DNA of 64,000 nucleotides from Lingula anatina (taxonomy: Eukaryota > Brachiopoda > Lingulata > Lingulida > Lingulidae). The stretch covers positions 91,167 to 155,166 of the forward strand of contig NW_019775748.1 in assembly GCF_001039355.2 (NCBI RefSeq), written 5' to 3'. This document shows positions 1 to 10,469 of this stretch, piece after piece; the first letter of the stretch is position 1; every line of letters starts with the position of its first letter. A model generated the notes under the pieces. The model did no database searches. It was not told the origin of the DNA and saw only the letters and a program-made list of their open reading frames with translations. Position numbers and translations under genes: made by a program.

Positions 1-645
1 CAAGTAGTTCTACTTGGGATATCAGTGTGTTGTTAACATCTGGGTAAAAAATTCGTGGCAAGGCATCATAAACATTTGAAGTGTTTGCCCTGATCGATCT
101 TGGAAATTTTGCGTTACTTTCTGTTTGCAAGTGAATATGTGGGGGCGTCTCGATAGTCCGAAGGTTCATTGGTCCGAAAAGTGGTAACATTTTCATCGAT
201 TTTTTAATAAAGGGTTCATTGGTCCGAAGGTTCTATAGTGAACGTTCGGACCAATGAACCTTCGGACTATTGGACCTTCGGTCTATCGCTACGGCCCCGA
301 ATATGTTGTTATGAAAATTTAGATATTAAGTGCTTTGGAATAAAACAGGGTATGAATGAAGAAGTTAAAGAAACGTTCACAATAATAATAATAATAATGT
401 TAGCCACCGGCCATTAGCAGTAGGTGAGGTAATGATGTTTTTACGAAATTCTGAAGAAAAAGGGACAACCACATCACTGAGACCAAGAGGCATATATAAC
501 TACTAATAGTTGTACTTGGGATATCAGTGTGCTTTTAACTATGGGGCAATACAATCTGTCCTGCTTACGACATCATTAAGATTAGGAATAATTATGTGAA
601 ATGACATGTGGTTTCTGTTTGCACAAGAACATGAATATGTATGTG
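1..645. repeat. Diverged direct duplication, about 135 bp, one copy interrupted by a transposon
   Basis: The stretch beginning at about 5 and the one beginning at about 505 share the block acttgggatatcagtgtg. Both end in a region with ctgtttgca followed by gaatatgt. The middle of the copies is strongly diverged. The first copy carries the foldback element at 141-298 exactly at its gaatatgt, while the second copy keeps an empty version of the site. A short AAT microsatellite lies at 380-400. No coding exon is recognised between 1 and 1300. Confidence 0.5.
141..298 (+). mobile_element. Foldback MITE family 1, copy 1 (8-bp TSD)
   Basis: This 158-bp non-autonomous DNA transposon starts GGGGGCGTCTCGATAGTCC and ends in GCTACGGCCCC. 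It is built from inverted copies of gtccgaaggttcattggtcc around an AT-rich centre. It is flanked by a perfect 8-bp direct repeat, gaatatgt, at 133-140 and 299-306. Two further copies lie at 32022-32179 (inverted) and 44986-45159. The 8-bp duplication fits hAT, P or Merlin-type transposases, and the GGGG termini lean towards Merlin. No transposase is visible, so the superfamily is inference. Confidence 0.85.
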
Positions 646-954
646 AATGTACTCAGTAACTCAGCTTAAAAACTCAAGTTAAACCGTTTCTAAAAAATAT
701 TTGAATAATACGTAATACCGAGTTGGAATATGTATATAAGTCACATTTCAAAGATTTTCGAAAAAACCTTTTAAAGAAGAACGACCTTGTATTTATAAGC
801 TTTGGGACTAATTTTTTGTAGACTAGATAATGTGCAACACACACACACATGAACAGACCAAGGGTAAGGGATTTTTTTTTGGCTTTGCCCAATTTTGTTC
901 GGTGTATTATTATATGAAAAGGAGAAGAAGGGGGTACCTTGCAAGCTGAGTGTG

Positions 955-1020
955 GATGGGGGGGAGGGGGGGGGGGGTAAGGGAGAGAGCACTGTGTCCT
1001 ATGATCCGCCACTGTATTAG
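955..1020. repeat. G-rich tract with fragment of hAT-like element end
   Basis: A run of guanines is followed by cctatgatccgccactgta. This resembles the ggatccgccactg terminus of the hAT-like family seen more completely at 28231-28464 and 33356-33653. Only an end fragment is present. Confidence 0.35.
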
Positions 1021-1245
1021 GGCTTATATGTTATCAATATGTTCAATTTGTCACAGGCTCACAACCCTGACATATGTGTAATAAATAGCACATAAACATA
1101 TTAAAAGGACACAAAAGAGGATTTTCGCGCCAAAATTGATTTATCCCGATTTATCCTGAGATTAACAGTACTTTTCTGCGATTTACCAACCTTTAATCTA
1201 TCATTCCATCGCTCTGTAACATTTTTGGAAAATACAATAAAAAGA

Positions 1246-1269
1246 AAACCTCCGCTTAAGCGGAGGTTT
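1246..1269. repeat. Perfect 24-bp palindrome
   Basis: The two 12-bp arms read AAACCTCCGCTT and its exact reverse complement, with no spacer and the centre CTTAAG. It could extrude as a hairpin in DNA or RNA. It lies about 50 bp upstream of an imperfect tatcgcgagattctcg motif that resembles a housekeeping core-promoter element. The function is unknown. Confidence 0.8.
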
Positions 1270-1573
1270 ACCAACAACCACCTCCATTTTCATCATTGAG
1301 CTCTCTAGACTTCCGGATATCGCGAGATTCTCGTATTGCGACCTAGTTAAAACTAGTTCAAGCTGCCGGGAAAGCACATGGAACAGGAGGCTGAATTAGT
1401 TGAGACTCCATCGAAGAAGGGAAGAAAGATAACAAAAAGAAAAAGGAAACACCCTTTACAAAAGTCAACACCAGAAAAATAAAATGCGCGTAAAACAGTG
1501 TATCAGCAAATGCACGACAGGCAAACAATAAACACCGGCGAGGAAGAAGGCAGATGAAAACCTGCTTGCATGG

Positions 1574-2633
1574 ATGGCCATGGATACGAAGGATCGTCTG
1601 GCCGCGAAGTATTTACAGTTACTGGATTTGTGAGTACCATTTACAATTATGTTTGAGATAAGACACCAGTAAAAATATTTATTAAGCACAGATATTAATG
1701 CTTATTTACGTGTGTTCGTTGTATTTCTTAACGATTGTCAGGCTCGTCTGTCAAAATATGCCGTGAAATTGTAACTAATATGAGTGGTATCGATGACAGA
1801 AATTGCAAGTGTGCTCATATGTCGACTCTGACAGGGTTTGGGTTAGTTTATAGAGCAAAGAAAGTTTAAATAAAAACTGACATGGTGGGAGATACTAGTC
1901 TCATTACATGTACATTACAATGACCAGGGCGAATTTTTGACTTACCGAGGGCACATTTCTTGTGCCTCTAACATCTAGGCATACCACAGTAATTAAGACA
2001 TATGACCAAGATGCTATTTCTTTAGGCATCTAAATCCCAAAATGAATGTGCAGAAGCTGTTATTGTATCTAAGTTTAATTCAGTTTTAAATGGCATGTCA
2101 ACTATAATTGAAAATATCTTTGAGTAGTATTTTGATTTTATATTCTAAAGGCAATTAAGTTTCTTTTTTACATTAAAAAATAAATAAATAAATAAATCAG
2201 AAAGGGGATATTGCATGCTTATGTTTAGTACATCTGTAAATGTATAAATAGTCCAGAGTAATAATTTAGATCATACAATTTTAACTTTAGAGTCCAACCA
2301 GTATTTCGAAGATTAAACCAATATGAAGTGATCAAGAAACTTCAAAATTAAGTTGTAGTTAATACTAGTGCAGTTGAAGATGACAGTCTAGATAATTTAA
2401 GGTGATCATATTGAGAAAAATGGCATTTATACTTATTTCAGTTGAATTTTATACTTATTTCAGTTATGTTTTTACATGATTTTTCTCAAACTTGATTATC
2501 TTAATTTTATGTACTGTTGCTTTTTTTTGGTTGCAGTATCAAGGTAACTTTTTCCTATGGGATGCCTGAACTGGAAGAAGTGCAGATGGAAGAAGAGGAA
2601 GCTGCTGAAGTAGAGGGAATTAAAGGATCCTGA
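1574..2633 (+). CDS. Possible small two-exon gene (uncharacterised)
   Basis: Exon 1 at 1574-1629 starts ATGGCCATGG and ends before a gtgagt donor in phase 2. Exon 2 at 2537-2633 follows a ttggttgcag acceptor. The join restores an open frame of about 50 residues: MAMDTKDRLAAKYLQLLD, then a glutamate-rich C-terminus containing ELEEVQMEEEEAAEVEG. Phase agreement across the intron and the promoter-like cgcgaga motif at about 1320 support it. There is no recognisable domain, the 5' end may lie further upstream, and the lysine/arginine-rich frame beginning at 1378 could not be joined cleanly. A separate possible exon follows the acceptor at 3380 (start LKVMSNCQYDVLKK, stop at about 3510), but its phase does not match. 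Confidence 0.25.
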
Positions 2634-2785
2634 TGATCCAACATGGGACTAAAACATGTCTTTTGAGTATGCAGAATTTTAATAAGCTGATATTCACTCA
2701 TCACATATTAGGCATTATAGGTGCATGATTTCTCTTTTATCAATTTTTTTTCCAAATTGGCAACACATAATGTAAACATAATGCA

Positions 2786-3380
2786 AGACTCTATTTCTTC
2801 CATCAACTGAAACGAGCTAAGCTTTACCAAAGTATTGTGCACTCAATTCTAGAATATGCCTGCCCTGTGTGGCATCCAGGACTAACTATAGAGCAATGCA
2901 AACTCTTAGAGACTGACCAAACTCGTGCTTTGAAGACTATTTTCCCTGACCTACACTATGATGAAACCCTGAACCTGGCAAATATGTGTACTTTAGATAA
3001 ACGAAGAGATCTGTGCAAAAATTTCTTTTACAACATAACTGAATCTTCTGACAAACTGAATCACATCTTTATTGAGCAATCCAATCATCTTTTAAGATCA
3101 AACAATAGTAACAAAGTGCCACAATTTAAGACCGACAGATTCCGATGCTCTTTTATTCCATATGCACTTTTGAGTTTCCAATAGTATTATGTTGTCTTTT
3201 ATCCTAAGTACAATAATTTTAAAGTTCAATTAGCAGTCTTTTAACTCAGTTTTATTCAAGCAAATATTCACTTTATTTTCATTATAATTTTCTTAACACT
3301 ATGTACAACTTCAACCCACTGGGTTGCAATCTTAATAAATTATTATTATTATTATTATTATTTTGATTTGCTTTTTTAGA
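2786..3380 (+). mobile_element. 3' end of a non-LTR retrotransposon (LINE), 5'-truncated
   Basis: Positions 2837-3184 encode 115 residues beginning MHSILEYACPVWHPGLT and continuing with LLETDQTRALKTIFPDL. This pattern is typical of the segment after the reverse transcriptase of CR1/L2/Jockey-like LINEs, where the family reads roughly LEYACPVWHPGLT...QRRALRIIFP. A stop codon follows. After about 160 bp the copy ends in a (TTA)n microsatellite tail near 3341-3362, as expected for these elements. The catalytic domain and endonuclease are absent, so this is a dead 5'-truncated copy. Clade assignment is inference. Confidence 0.75.
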
Positions 3381-3559
3381 CCTTAAGGTTATGAGCAACT
3401 GCCAGTATGATGTCCTGAAGAAGAGTTTTTTACATGGAAGAGGAACTCCATGGCTCTCCACCAAAAAAAGAGGAACTTTTCTTGAGGGTCCAAAGTGGGG
3501 ACGAGTTGGATAGTGAGAGACTTTTCCTGACTTTCGAGTGCTGCTTACAGGATATATTC

Positions 3560-4720
3560 AGTGAACTCATCTTGCCAATGTGACAAAGCATAATCTGCTG
3601 ACTTCAAACCATCTAGCACTGACAAGTATGCTATAATGCAGACAGATTGGAAATCGAGGTGGTCTTTCCTCCCAAAACTAAGTCATATGCCTGATATTGA
3701 GAATAAACCATTTTGGTCCAGCATTTACTTCTTAAATCTAGATGACATCAAATGTATTGTGGAATATGGTACTGGTGGCATATTGTGACTTCAACTTGAT
3801 TTTAAACCAGTGTGTTGTCAGATTTTGTAAGATCACCAGTTGCAGTTTTGTGACTTTGTTCCAGCATAAAATTCTGTATTTGGCAAGTGACTGTATGTCA
3901 TTTCTTTTAAGACCTACAAAAATGGTTTGAGTGAACACTTGTGCCTGTATTCAATTCTCCACAAAGCCATTATTTAGAATTCATGCAGGGAAACCATGCC
4001 TGTATTTTTTAAAGAAATATTTATACCATTCTATTTATTCCCTGCACATCTTGGAAAAGTATGTGTGAATATCTTCTGATGAAACAATTTATGTTTGTGT
4101 AAGTGGGGTTAGTCCTTTCTCATGACACATCCCTTTGCATGGAGATTTTTGTGTCAGCTTACATGAGCCAATACACTGACAGAGAGAGGGGGATAATTTG
4201 TTGATCTGCAATCCTCATGGGTCTGCATGTACATCAGACTCTTAACATGATAGCCCGGCTGTTCATAAGTCTCTCTCAAAAATGTTACCATACTATAATG
4301 TGTACTGCACAATGTGAAAGTTTGTGAATGCTTGAATGGAAGGCTTATTTATAAAGAAAGCATTAATAAATACGAAAATAATTATGCATTCTAGCTTACA
4401 AAATCTGTGTATGTCTTATTCATTACATGTGACAGGTAATAATAAAGATGATTTGGCCAAATTCCAAACTTATGTAGCAAACTTTATTCTTGTATTTTTG
4501 CCAAATATAAATAAAAGATGTTTCAATATTTAAACTTTTATTTCATTCATAATCTCTACCCAGTTAATGCTACATTGATACTGCAGCTTATGCTTTGTAC
4601 ATAACAATATGTTAATAATAATAACAGTTGGATAGTACATGTTGTTAATTTACTAAAGGCCTAGTTCTTAGAAAAACATGTTCGACATTAAAATATATTC
4701 TAAAAAAGTTTTCAAGAATT
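3560..4720. other. Intergenic stretch without recognised gene
   Basis: This is AT-rich sequence with short open frames that have no family resemblance. An AATAAA-like signal occurs near 4508-4516. A single N at about 4725 marks an ambiguous base. Nothing else is supported. Confidence 0.4.
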
Positions 4721-4739
4721 GCATNGATAACAATGTTGA

Positions 4740-5090
4740 AAAGATGCAGGAAATGTCAAACAAACACTTTTACGTATCTTATTAGTTTAATGATGAGACT
4801 GTTAACAGGCCTAAGAACTGAATCTGAGGAAATGTGAAAAATATGCTGAAAAGTGAAAAAAAACAGCATAACTTCTACTATAATGGCCCGATCATGCTGA
4901 TTTTCGAACTTGACCTGCGTTTTATGAATATTCATCAGCTCTGTAAATATAAAGCCAAAAAGTAAAACTGCCCTCCATTTATCGTGTTTACAAGGAAAGT
5001 GCACGGCATCGGCATCGGCATCGCCATTGGCGACGACAGACGCAGGTGATGGCAATATGTACAGACACATCTGTGTCTGTACATAAAAAG
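4740..5090. repeat. Family A interspersed repeat, copy with hairpin end
   Basis: This is a copy of an abundant repeat family. Its core reads ggcccgatcatgctgatttt followed by cgaacttgacctgcgt, then a cattcatcagctctgtaa-like block, a gc-rich gacgacagacgcaggtga block, and a terminal hairpin at 5056-5085. The hairpin has 14-bp arms TATGTACAGACACA around TC. Further copies lie at 6745-7180, 12140-12780, 18228-18440, 19060-19290 and 20800-21690. Positions 5090-5640 show no gene or recognised repeat. Confidence 0.75.
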
Positions 5091-5654
5091 TTTTCAAGAA
5101 TTGCATTAGAATTGAATCTTTGGATGTATATGGCAAAATTATAAAACTATTGAAGAGTTGACAATGCCCAGAAAATAAAGTCCTTGAGGCTCTCGCTGAT
5201 CTCAGTCTTGTCACTTTAAATACATGTACATGGGCATTATAATATAAAACTGTTCACTCGGTTTTGGTAAAAGGTGGTGGATCATGTGGTCATCAATGCA
5301 AATTTTTTGTAGCAGTCTTTTATACAACTTGTCACGCCGACATTGAAGTGATGCAGTATTGTAAGATTGGAGTGCTTCCTGGTATGAGTTTTCGAGATAA
5401 AACTTGAGGCACTGTAATAGTAGAATTTCATAAAAAATGTATTGATATTATCATAACAGCACTATTCTTTAACAAAAATCAACAAATTAGAGGGCATGAT
5501 CACTACATGATAATCAGCTTTAAATAAAGAAGCAAGTCTGATTATGGCAAAAAAAATTAATTTAAATATCTGTAGCTGCATTAAATCATAAAGTCCACAA
5601 GAAGAAATAACATAATCACACGTACATGGTTTCAAAGAACTGATGTAAAAAAAT

Positions 5655-5872
5655 CACACTAATATTTCCAACTTGGGATAAGAATTTTGACTAGCTAATT
5701 TACTACAGTACAGTGCTAAACCGTACCAAATGGCACTGTTAGCCCTCTTAAATACCAAAAATTTTAAGCGGGCCCAGAGCCCCACGGCAACTAAAGGGGG
5801 GGGGGGGGTCGGCTTTGCATCTGCAAACCCCTCCCCCCCCTTCAAATAATCCTGGATCCACTCCTGTTACCT
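5655..5872 (-). mobile_element. hAT-like non-autonomous element, partial
   Basis: The sequence shares gaattttgactagct, ctaaaccgtaccaaatggc and ttcaaataatcctggatcc with the elements at 28231-28464 and 33356-33653. It ends ggatccactcctgtta. The opposite end is missing or degraded. Open frames across it are artefacts of the repeat. Confidence 0.55.
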
Positions 5873-5901
5873 GCTGTACTGCTAAAATTATTAACATACC
5901 T

Positions 5902-6446
5902 GATCTCTCCACTGGTGCTTGAAGGGGTGTATCACCCAATTCCTCCTCTGAAAGGCTGAAAAATTCATTCCTTATAATCATATTCATTGACAATATTATT
6001 AAATTTACAAATAAGTTAACGTAGTTACGTGTCGTGCAAAGAACACAATCTATCCCCACTAGTACTCGAGTTGCATATTGTATATCTCATGGGATTCCCC
6101 TGCGAGAATATGGTGTAAGGTTAGTCTGTTAGCACTGGTAGATGACCACAATGAGCAGAAAATGTTATTCCTCCTGCTTTACAGAACTATATATCTCGTT
6201 TCATATAATAGTGCCGTACCCAGTGCGAGTGGTTTGGCTGCGAGTGCGTTACCCGAGGAAACATTTATTAGCAGTTATCTACGCTTTTTAACTTCCACTG
6301 CCAGAAATTTTGATTTCCACTGCCACCTTTCCATTTTAAAGTACTTTTGGTAAATATAACTCACTTACCTGCAAAGATACGGTGAACAATTCCTCTTCTT
6401 CACGTCCAAGCTCACCTTCATGTTTGCATTGTTTACATCTCATATC
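5902..6446 (-). CDS. Possible exon pair of an unidentified gene
   Basis: On the minus strand, the stretch at about 6446-6370 reads MRCKQCKHEGELGREEEELF and ends at a consensus CAG/gtaagt donor. A second candidate exon at 5957-5902 follows a gaatttttcag acceptor. It encodes LSEEELGDTPLQAPVERS before gtatgt. The two frames do not join with the obvious donor, so an exon is missing or the model is wrong. A CxxC pair is visible in the first piece. Upstream lies a gccatcttgac block, the reverse of a YY1-like caagatggc, that could mark a promoter. Confidence 0.2.
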
Positions 6447-6744
6447 TGAGTCGAGAAGCCGTGTCAAGATGGCTGACTCCCGGGGTTTGAAAGGGGACGG
6501 TGAATATGATTCTTTTTTGTGATATTGATTAAGGCTATTTATGTGCCATTTTATGTTTTAAATATAGAAATTGTTCTCAGATAAGTTCAAAAAGAAGCAA
6601 TTCATGCACTAAGAAAGCATTTCAGATCCTATTTTTTGTACCTTTAACTGATCAAGCTTATTTTCAAAACTTTTAAATCTGTATTTTAGTAACACTGATC
6701 ACTCCTGTGAATTTCAAGACAATTGGCCAATCAATTTTCCTTAA

Positions 6745-7180
6745 AATGTGTTATAGGTGTTGCATACATGCTGAAAAAAGTGAAAAAAAAAAAACAGCAC
6801 AACTTCCATAAAAATGGCCCGATCATGCCAATTTCCGAACTTGACCTGCGTATTATAGATATTCATCAGATCTGTAAGTTTCAATCCAAAAGGAAAAACG
6901 GTTTTTCACTTATCGTGTTATCAGTGTTGCATAAATGCTGAAAAAAATGGAAAAAACAGCATAACTTTAATAAATATGGCCTGATCATGCTTATTTTCGA
7001 ACTTGACCTGCGTATTATGAAATATCATCAGTTCCATAAGTTTCAAGCCAAAAGGTAAAATGGTTTTCCCCTTATCGTGTTTACGGTAAAAGCGCACGCC
7101 AACGGTGATGGCAACGGGTGCGACAGCGACGACAGACGCAGGTGACGCTATATGTACAGACACATCTGTGTCTGTACATA
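6745..7180. repeat. Family A repeat, two tandem monomers plus hairpin end
   Basis: Two head-to-tail monomers of roughly 170 bp are visible at about 6750-6925 and 6926-7080. Each runs from gttgcata.atgctgaaaaaa through cagcacaacttcc, the ggcccgatcatgc core and cttgacctgcgtattat to cttatcgtgtt. The copy ends with the GC-rich block and a 30-bp hairpin at 7151-7180. An AAT microsatellite follows at about 7296-7325. Confidence 0.75.
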
Positions 7181-7439
7181 AAATATATACTCAAGAACTG
7201 ATCATTATCATTATAATTTTGTTACCTTTTTTAAAGACGATTTTTGTTTTATAGATATTTGATTTTGTTGTTTTGTTCAAAGTTTGTTCAGATATAATAA
7301 TAATAATAAATAATAATAATAATACTTGATGGTGTCGATGGGTAGCCATCGCATATCCCCGCACTTCCACATATTCTCAAGAGCAGCTCACCTCTAGGGA
7401 CCATGCACTCACCACACACTCATGTACACACACATGTAC

Positions 7440-8330
7440 GCACACACATACGGTAAAGTGCCATGAATTTCGAACGGCTCTTGAATTTCGAACGATTTTA
7501 AAATCGGCCGGCTGGAGTTTTTTCTGGACCATGAATTTTGCCAGTAAGCAAATTTGCGCGATCTTGATTTCGTGAATTTCGTACACCTTAAAATCGGCCA
7601 CCGGGCTATTCTCGCGCTTATAAAGATCTAACAGTCGGCAATGTTGCCCTAGCATACCTTTACCTGAGTACTACGTGTGCGACCCAAGGTGCAAGATAAT
7701 GATCGGTACAGTTAGTTTAGGACGCTAAACAACATCATATCCATTCATTCAGATAACAGGAGAATCTATTAAGAGTTGTACTGTTGGGCTGTTGTTTCTT
7801 TACCGCAGTATTCGGTGTGAGATAGCGATCGGTAGTTTTGCTGAGGCGCACAATAGCATTGTTAACAGTAGAGACTTCAGTAATAGAACAAAAGAGCAAT
7901 ATTAAAAGCTGCAATAAAGATTACCATTATTGCTTTCTTGTCTCGCTCAGATCGTTCACGATCTCCCGCTGACGATCTTCCGCTAATGAAGTCACTTGAA
8001 ATGTACAAATGAAATGTAAAATCTTTTTAAAAATTATAAATTCCAATGGGGAGGGATGGAGGGTTAAAAACAATCGAGAACGATCTCCGGCTGACGATCT
8101 TCCGCAAACGAAAGCCACTGAACGAGTATGAGCTTTCTCGTTTCACTAGGATTGTGACGCTGACGATACGAAAATTGCGTTCTCGTCTCGCCCTTTGGCT
8201 TACGAAGTCTCTTTAACAAATATGAAAAATGCCTCCTGGTCTCTCTCGGATTGCGAACGATCTCTCGCTGAAAATTTGAAATTTTCCTTTTTGTCAATCA
8301 GCTTTGTCAGTTGCCGTGCGTATGAAGGTC
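7440..8330. repeat. Region of short degenerate repeats (gacgatct family)
   Basis: Several imperfect copies of a block with gatcgttcacgatct, cgctgacgatcttccgc and gaagtcacttgaa occur at about 7935-8000, 8078-8125, 8145-8215 and 8240-8285, and again at 10925-10990. A TIR-like start, tacggtaaagtgccatgaat, lies at 7449. Positions 8330-8370 hold nothing else recognised. Confidence 0.5.
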
Positions 8331-8370
8331 CGGAAGGTGTCCCCTTTCACAAATTGGCCTGTAGTTTGCT

Positions 8371-10227
8371 TACGGTAATGTGCCAAGCATTTCGACCGGC
8401 CCAGTCAATCCGACCAAAAAAATTATTTTATAAAATTAATTTTTCTGGGCTCAAACATTTAGTCCATACGTCAAAATCATGCGACAGAATTTTTTTCTTG
8501 TTCCGATTGTTCGACCACATCGTCGGCAAGACTCGCTAAATTTTCAAGCTAGTGAAATAGATGCTGCATGTCTCGGCCCTTTGTCAATTGTTGTCCTTTC
8601 AATAGCTTTTTTCAGTGAAGAATAAACAATTAACTGAAGATCTAATCTGGAAGCGAGACGTACCTGTCATTTCCTTTGTCCCCGATGACAATAATAGTGC
8701 TTATAGACATACAAATTGTGCTAATTTAGCAGACTTGCCCTCGCTGACTGATTCGTCACGCCCGTAACTTGGGGGGGGGGATGTCTGTTCTAGATGAAAC
8801 CAAATGTCGACAGTGGGTAGGATACGTAGTAAACATTTTCATATAGACCATACATAGCGTATGCTAGCAATAAAAAATTTGGGAAGAATAAGCAATTTGT
8901 TTTCAATTTTGATTAAAATATATATATGCAGGGGAAACGTTCTTGAAGTCAATGCCGCGAGATCCTACATTTACTACAGTCGACTGAAAGATCAGTGAGA
9001 TCGACCGCCTAGACTTCTTGGCGCCAAATACCACGCGCTGTCAAAATCTGACGAACGCGTGTAGCTATGACGTCTTCCTTATTAGAAACAAAAAACAGTA
9101 ACTTCGGAGCTTCACAGAGAGTTCCACTGGGTATTTACGTTACTTGTGAGTCGCTTTTTATTTCCCCAGATGCATGAAACGTTGACATTATTTAGTGTAA
9201 TCCGTGAAGAACTCCATTCCTGTGACCCCCCTCCCCCACAATGGGACCGTCTTCATTAACATGTGGTTTGCGCTAGGTATGCTGGAGTAGACCAGATAAA
9301 ACCAGTCTCTCATTTCTGCATGTGCTCAATTCTCACGTCAAATTATAAATGAATTTGTTTTGTGAAAATTTTGGCAATTAAATGCTTATTTTACGTATCA
9401 GTGGGGTTTTCAATATGCACCGTGGCTTGTGCACAGCGAGTGAATACATGTAAGAAAATCGGAAGAGTGCATGGCAACAAGATATGTCTATCGGCACAGG
9501 TAGGCTCCGTAGATTGTCTTGTCTCAATATGTTTTAATATGACATGATTTTTTAATTAAATACTGAAAAGTAATTTAAAGTTACACAGAATTCTGTTTCA
9601 GTACCACTTGGTATTCTTTGATAGAGGCGAGTGAATTTTCTTCGGAAATGCGTACGTCTATGCCGAGCAAGCCTTGTGAGTTGAAAACAACTGATCTCAG
9701 ACTGGTAAAAAAATATCTCAATTTGGTTGATATCAGTTGACATATTAAAATTCAAATAGGGCGTACGTAGATAACATAACTGGTTTTAGTCCACTAAAGC
9801 TACCGATTTCAAATATAAGTGACCGGGCATTGTTTACAACACCTGTCTCCGGGGGAAAAAGCGTCCCACTTGTGAAGCGCGTCATGAAAGTGATCGTCGG
9901 TGAGAGAAATAAATAGATAGAAATTATGAACTGTTGTCTGCTTGAATCTCAAGTTATCTTAGCAAATATTGTACACAGAAAAATAAAATTTCAAAAGGAG
10001 GATAAAACGTGCTTGAAACACGTGTTAGGTGAAAATTGCGGCTTATCTTGCGTTACACTTCCGGTAAAATGCAATACTTCCGGTAAGATGGACGTTTTGG
10101 CAGATGCCCCTAACAATCCGACGATATCAAAGATTTCCATTGCTATATTTTAATCAATTCGACCAAACTGACATTTCCATGAAATTAATTAATTAATCTT
10201 GGTCGAATTGTTTGGCATATTACCGTA
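8371..10227. mobile_element. Candidate TA-flanked DNA transposon with about 26-bp inverted ends
   Basis: The left end at 8373 reads CGGTAATGTGCCAAGCATTT followed by CGACC. The right end, read on the minus strand from 10225, is CGGTAATATGCCAAACAATT followed by CGACC, with four differences. Both are bordered by TA, as in Tc1/mariner-type insertions. The 1.85-kb interior has no recognisable transposase. A short inner hairpin pairs 10155-10166 with 10199-10210. Alternatively these are two separate MITE ends of one family, since a similar start occurs at 7449. Confidence 0.45.
10057..10091 (+). promoter_or_regulatory. Tandem ETS-type motifs before an AAGATGG start
   Basis: ACTTCCGG occurs at 10057-10064 and again at 10076-10083, followed by AAGATGG at 10085-10091 with an ATG at 10088. 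Paired ETS (GABPA-type) sites next to a YY1-like AAGATGG are typical of animal housekeeping promoters. The ATG opens only a short frame (MDVLADAPNNPTISK...) that stops at about 10151. Confidence 0.35.
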
Positions 10228-10331
10228 GTGTTTTGTACCGCATGAAGGTCACTCTTGTCAATGCTGCATACGGCGTGGAATGTATATCTTAAAGTTCATA
10301 GAAACATTTTATTGTGTTTTGTAAGCTTTAG

Positions 10332-10465
10332 GAAGTAGTTTCGTCGTGACTGAATATCAGCGTACAAAAAAAATCAATCTTCCTTTGTTTCATGTTTCGC
10401 CCGATGATCAGATTTATCTAGTGCGCCCAGGTCTGCTGGAGCAGCTCTTTGAAAATAACACACAG
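10332..10465 (+). CDS. Possible internal exon, protein unidentified
   Basis: A 134-bp segment lies between a gtaagctttag acceptor and a cacag/gtagat donor. It is open only in the frame with phase 1 entry and phase 0 exit. It encodes 44 residues including KINLPLFHVSPDDQIYLVRP followed by GLLEQLFENNTQ. The composition is protein-like and differs from the repeat-derived frames nearby. I do not recognise the family. The ETS-type promoter at 10057-10091 could belong to the same gene, but no phase-compatible first exon was found. Confidence 0.35.
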
Positions 10466-10469
10466 GTAG

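Noticed and set aside
4756-5214. Minus-strand frame with repeated HDKW...FGFIFTELMN-like peptide, also at 12251-12811, 17977-18435 and 21538-21855
   Set aside because: The same peptide recurs wherever family A repeats occur, with frameshifts and stops. It is a by-product of the repeat, not a protein family.
9599-9687. Minus-strand stretch after an acceptor encoding LLGIDVRISEENSLASIKEY, tested as a last vWA exon
   Set aside because: Its entry phase (2 bases) does not fit the phase-0 end of the exon at 11561-11455, and it does not resemble the final vWA strands.
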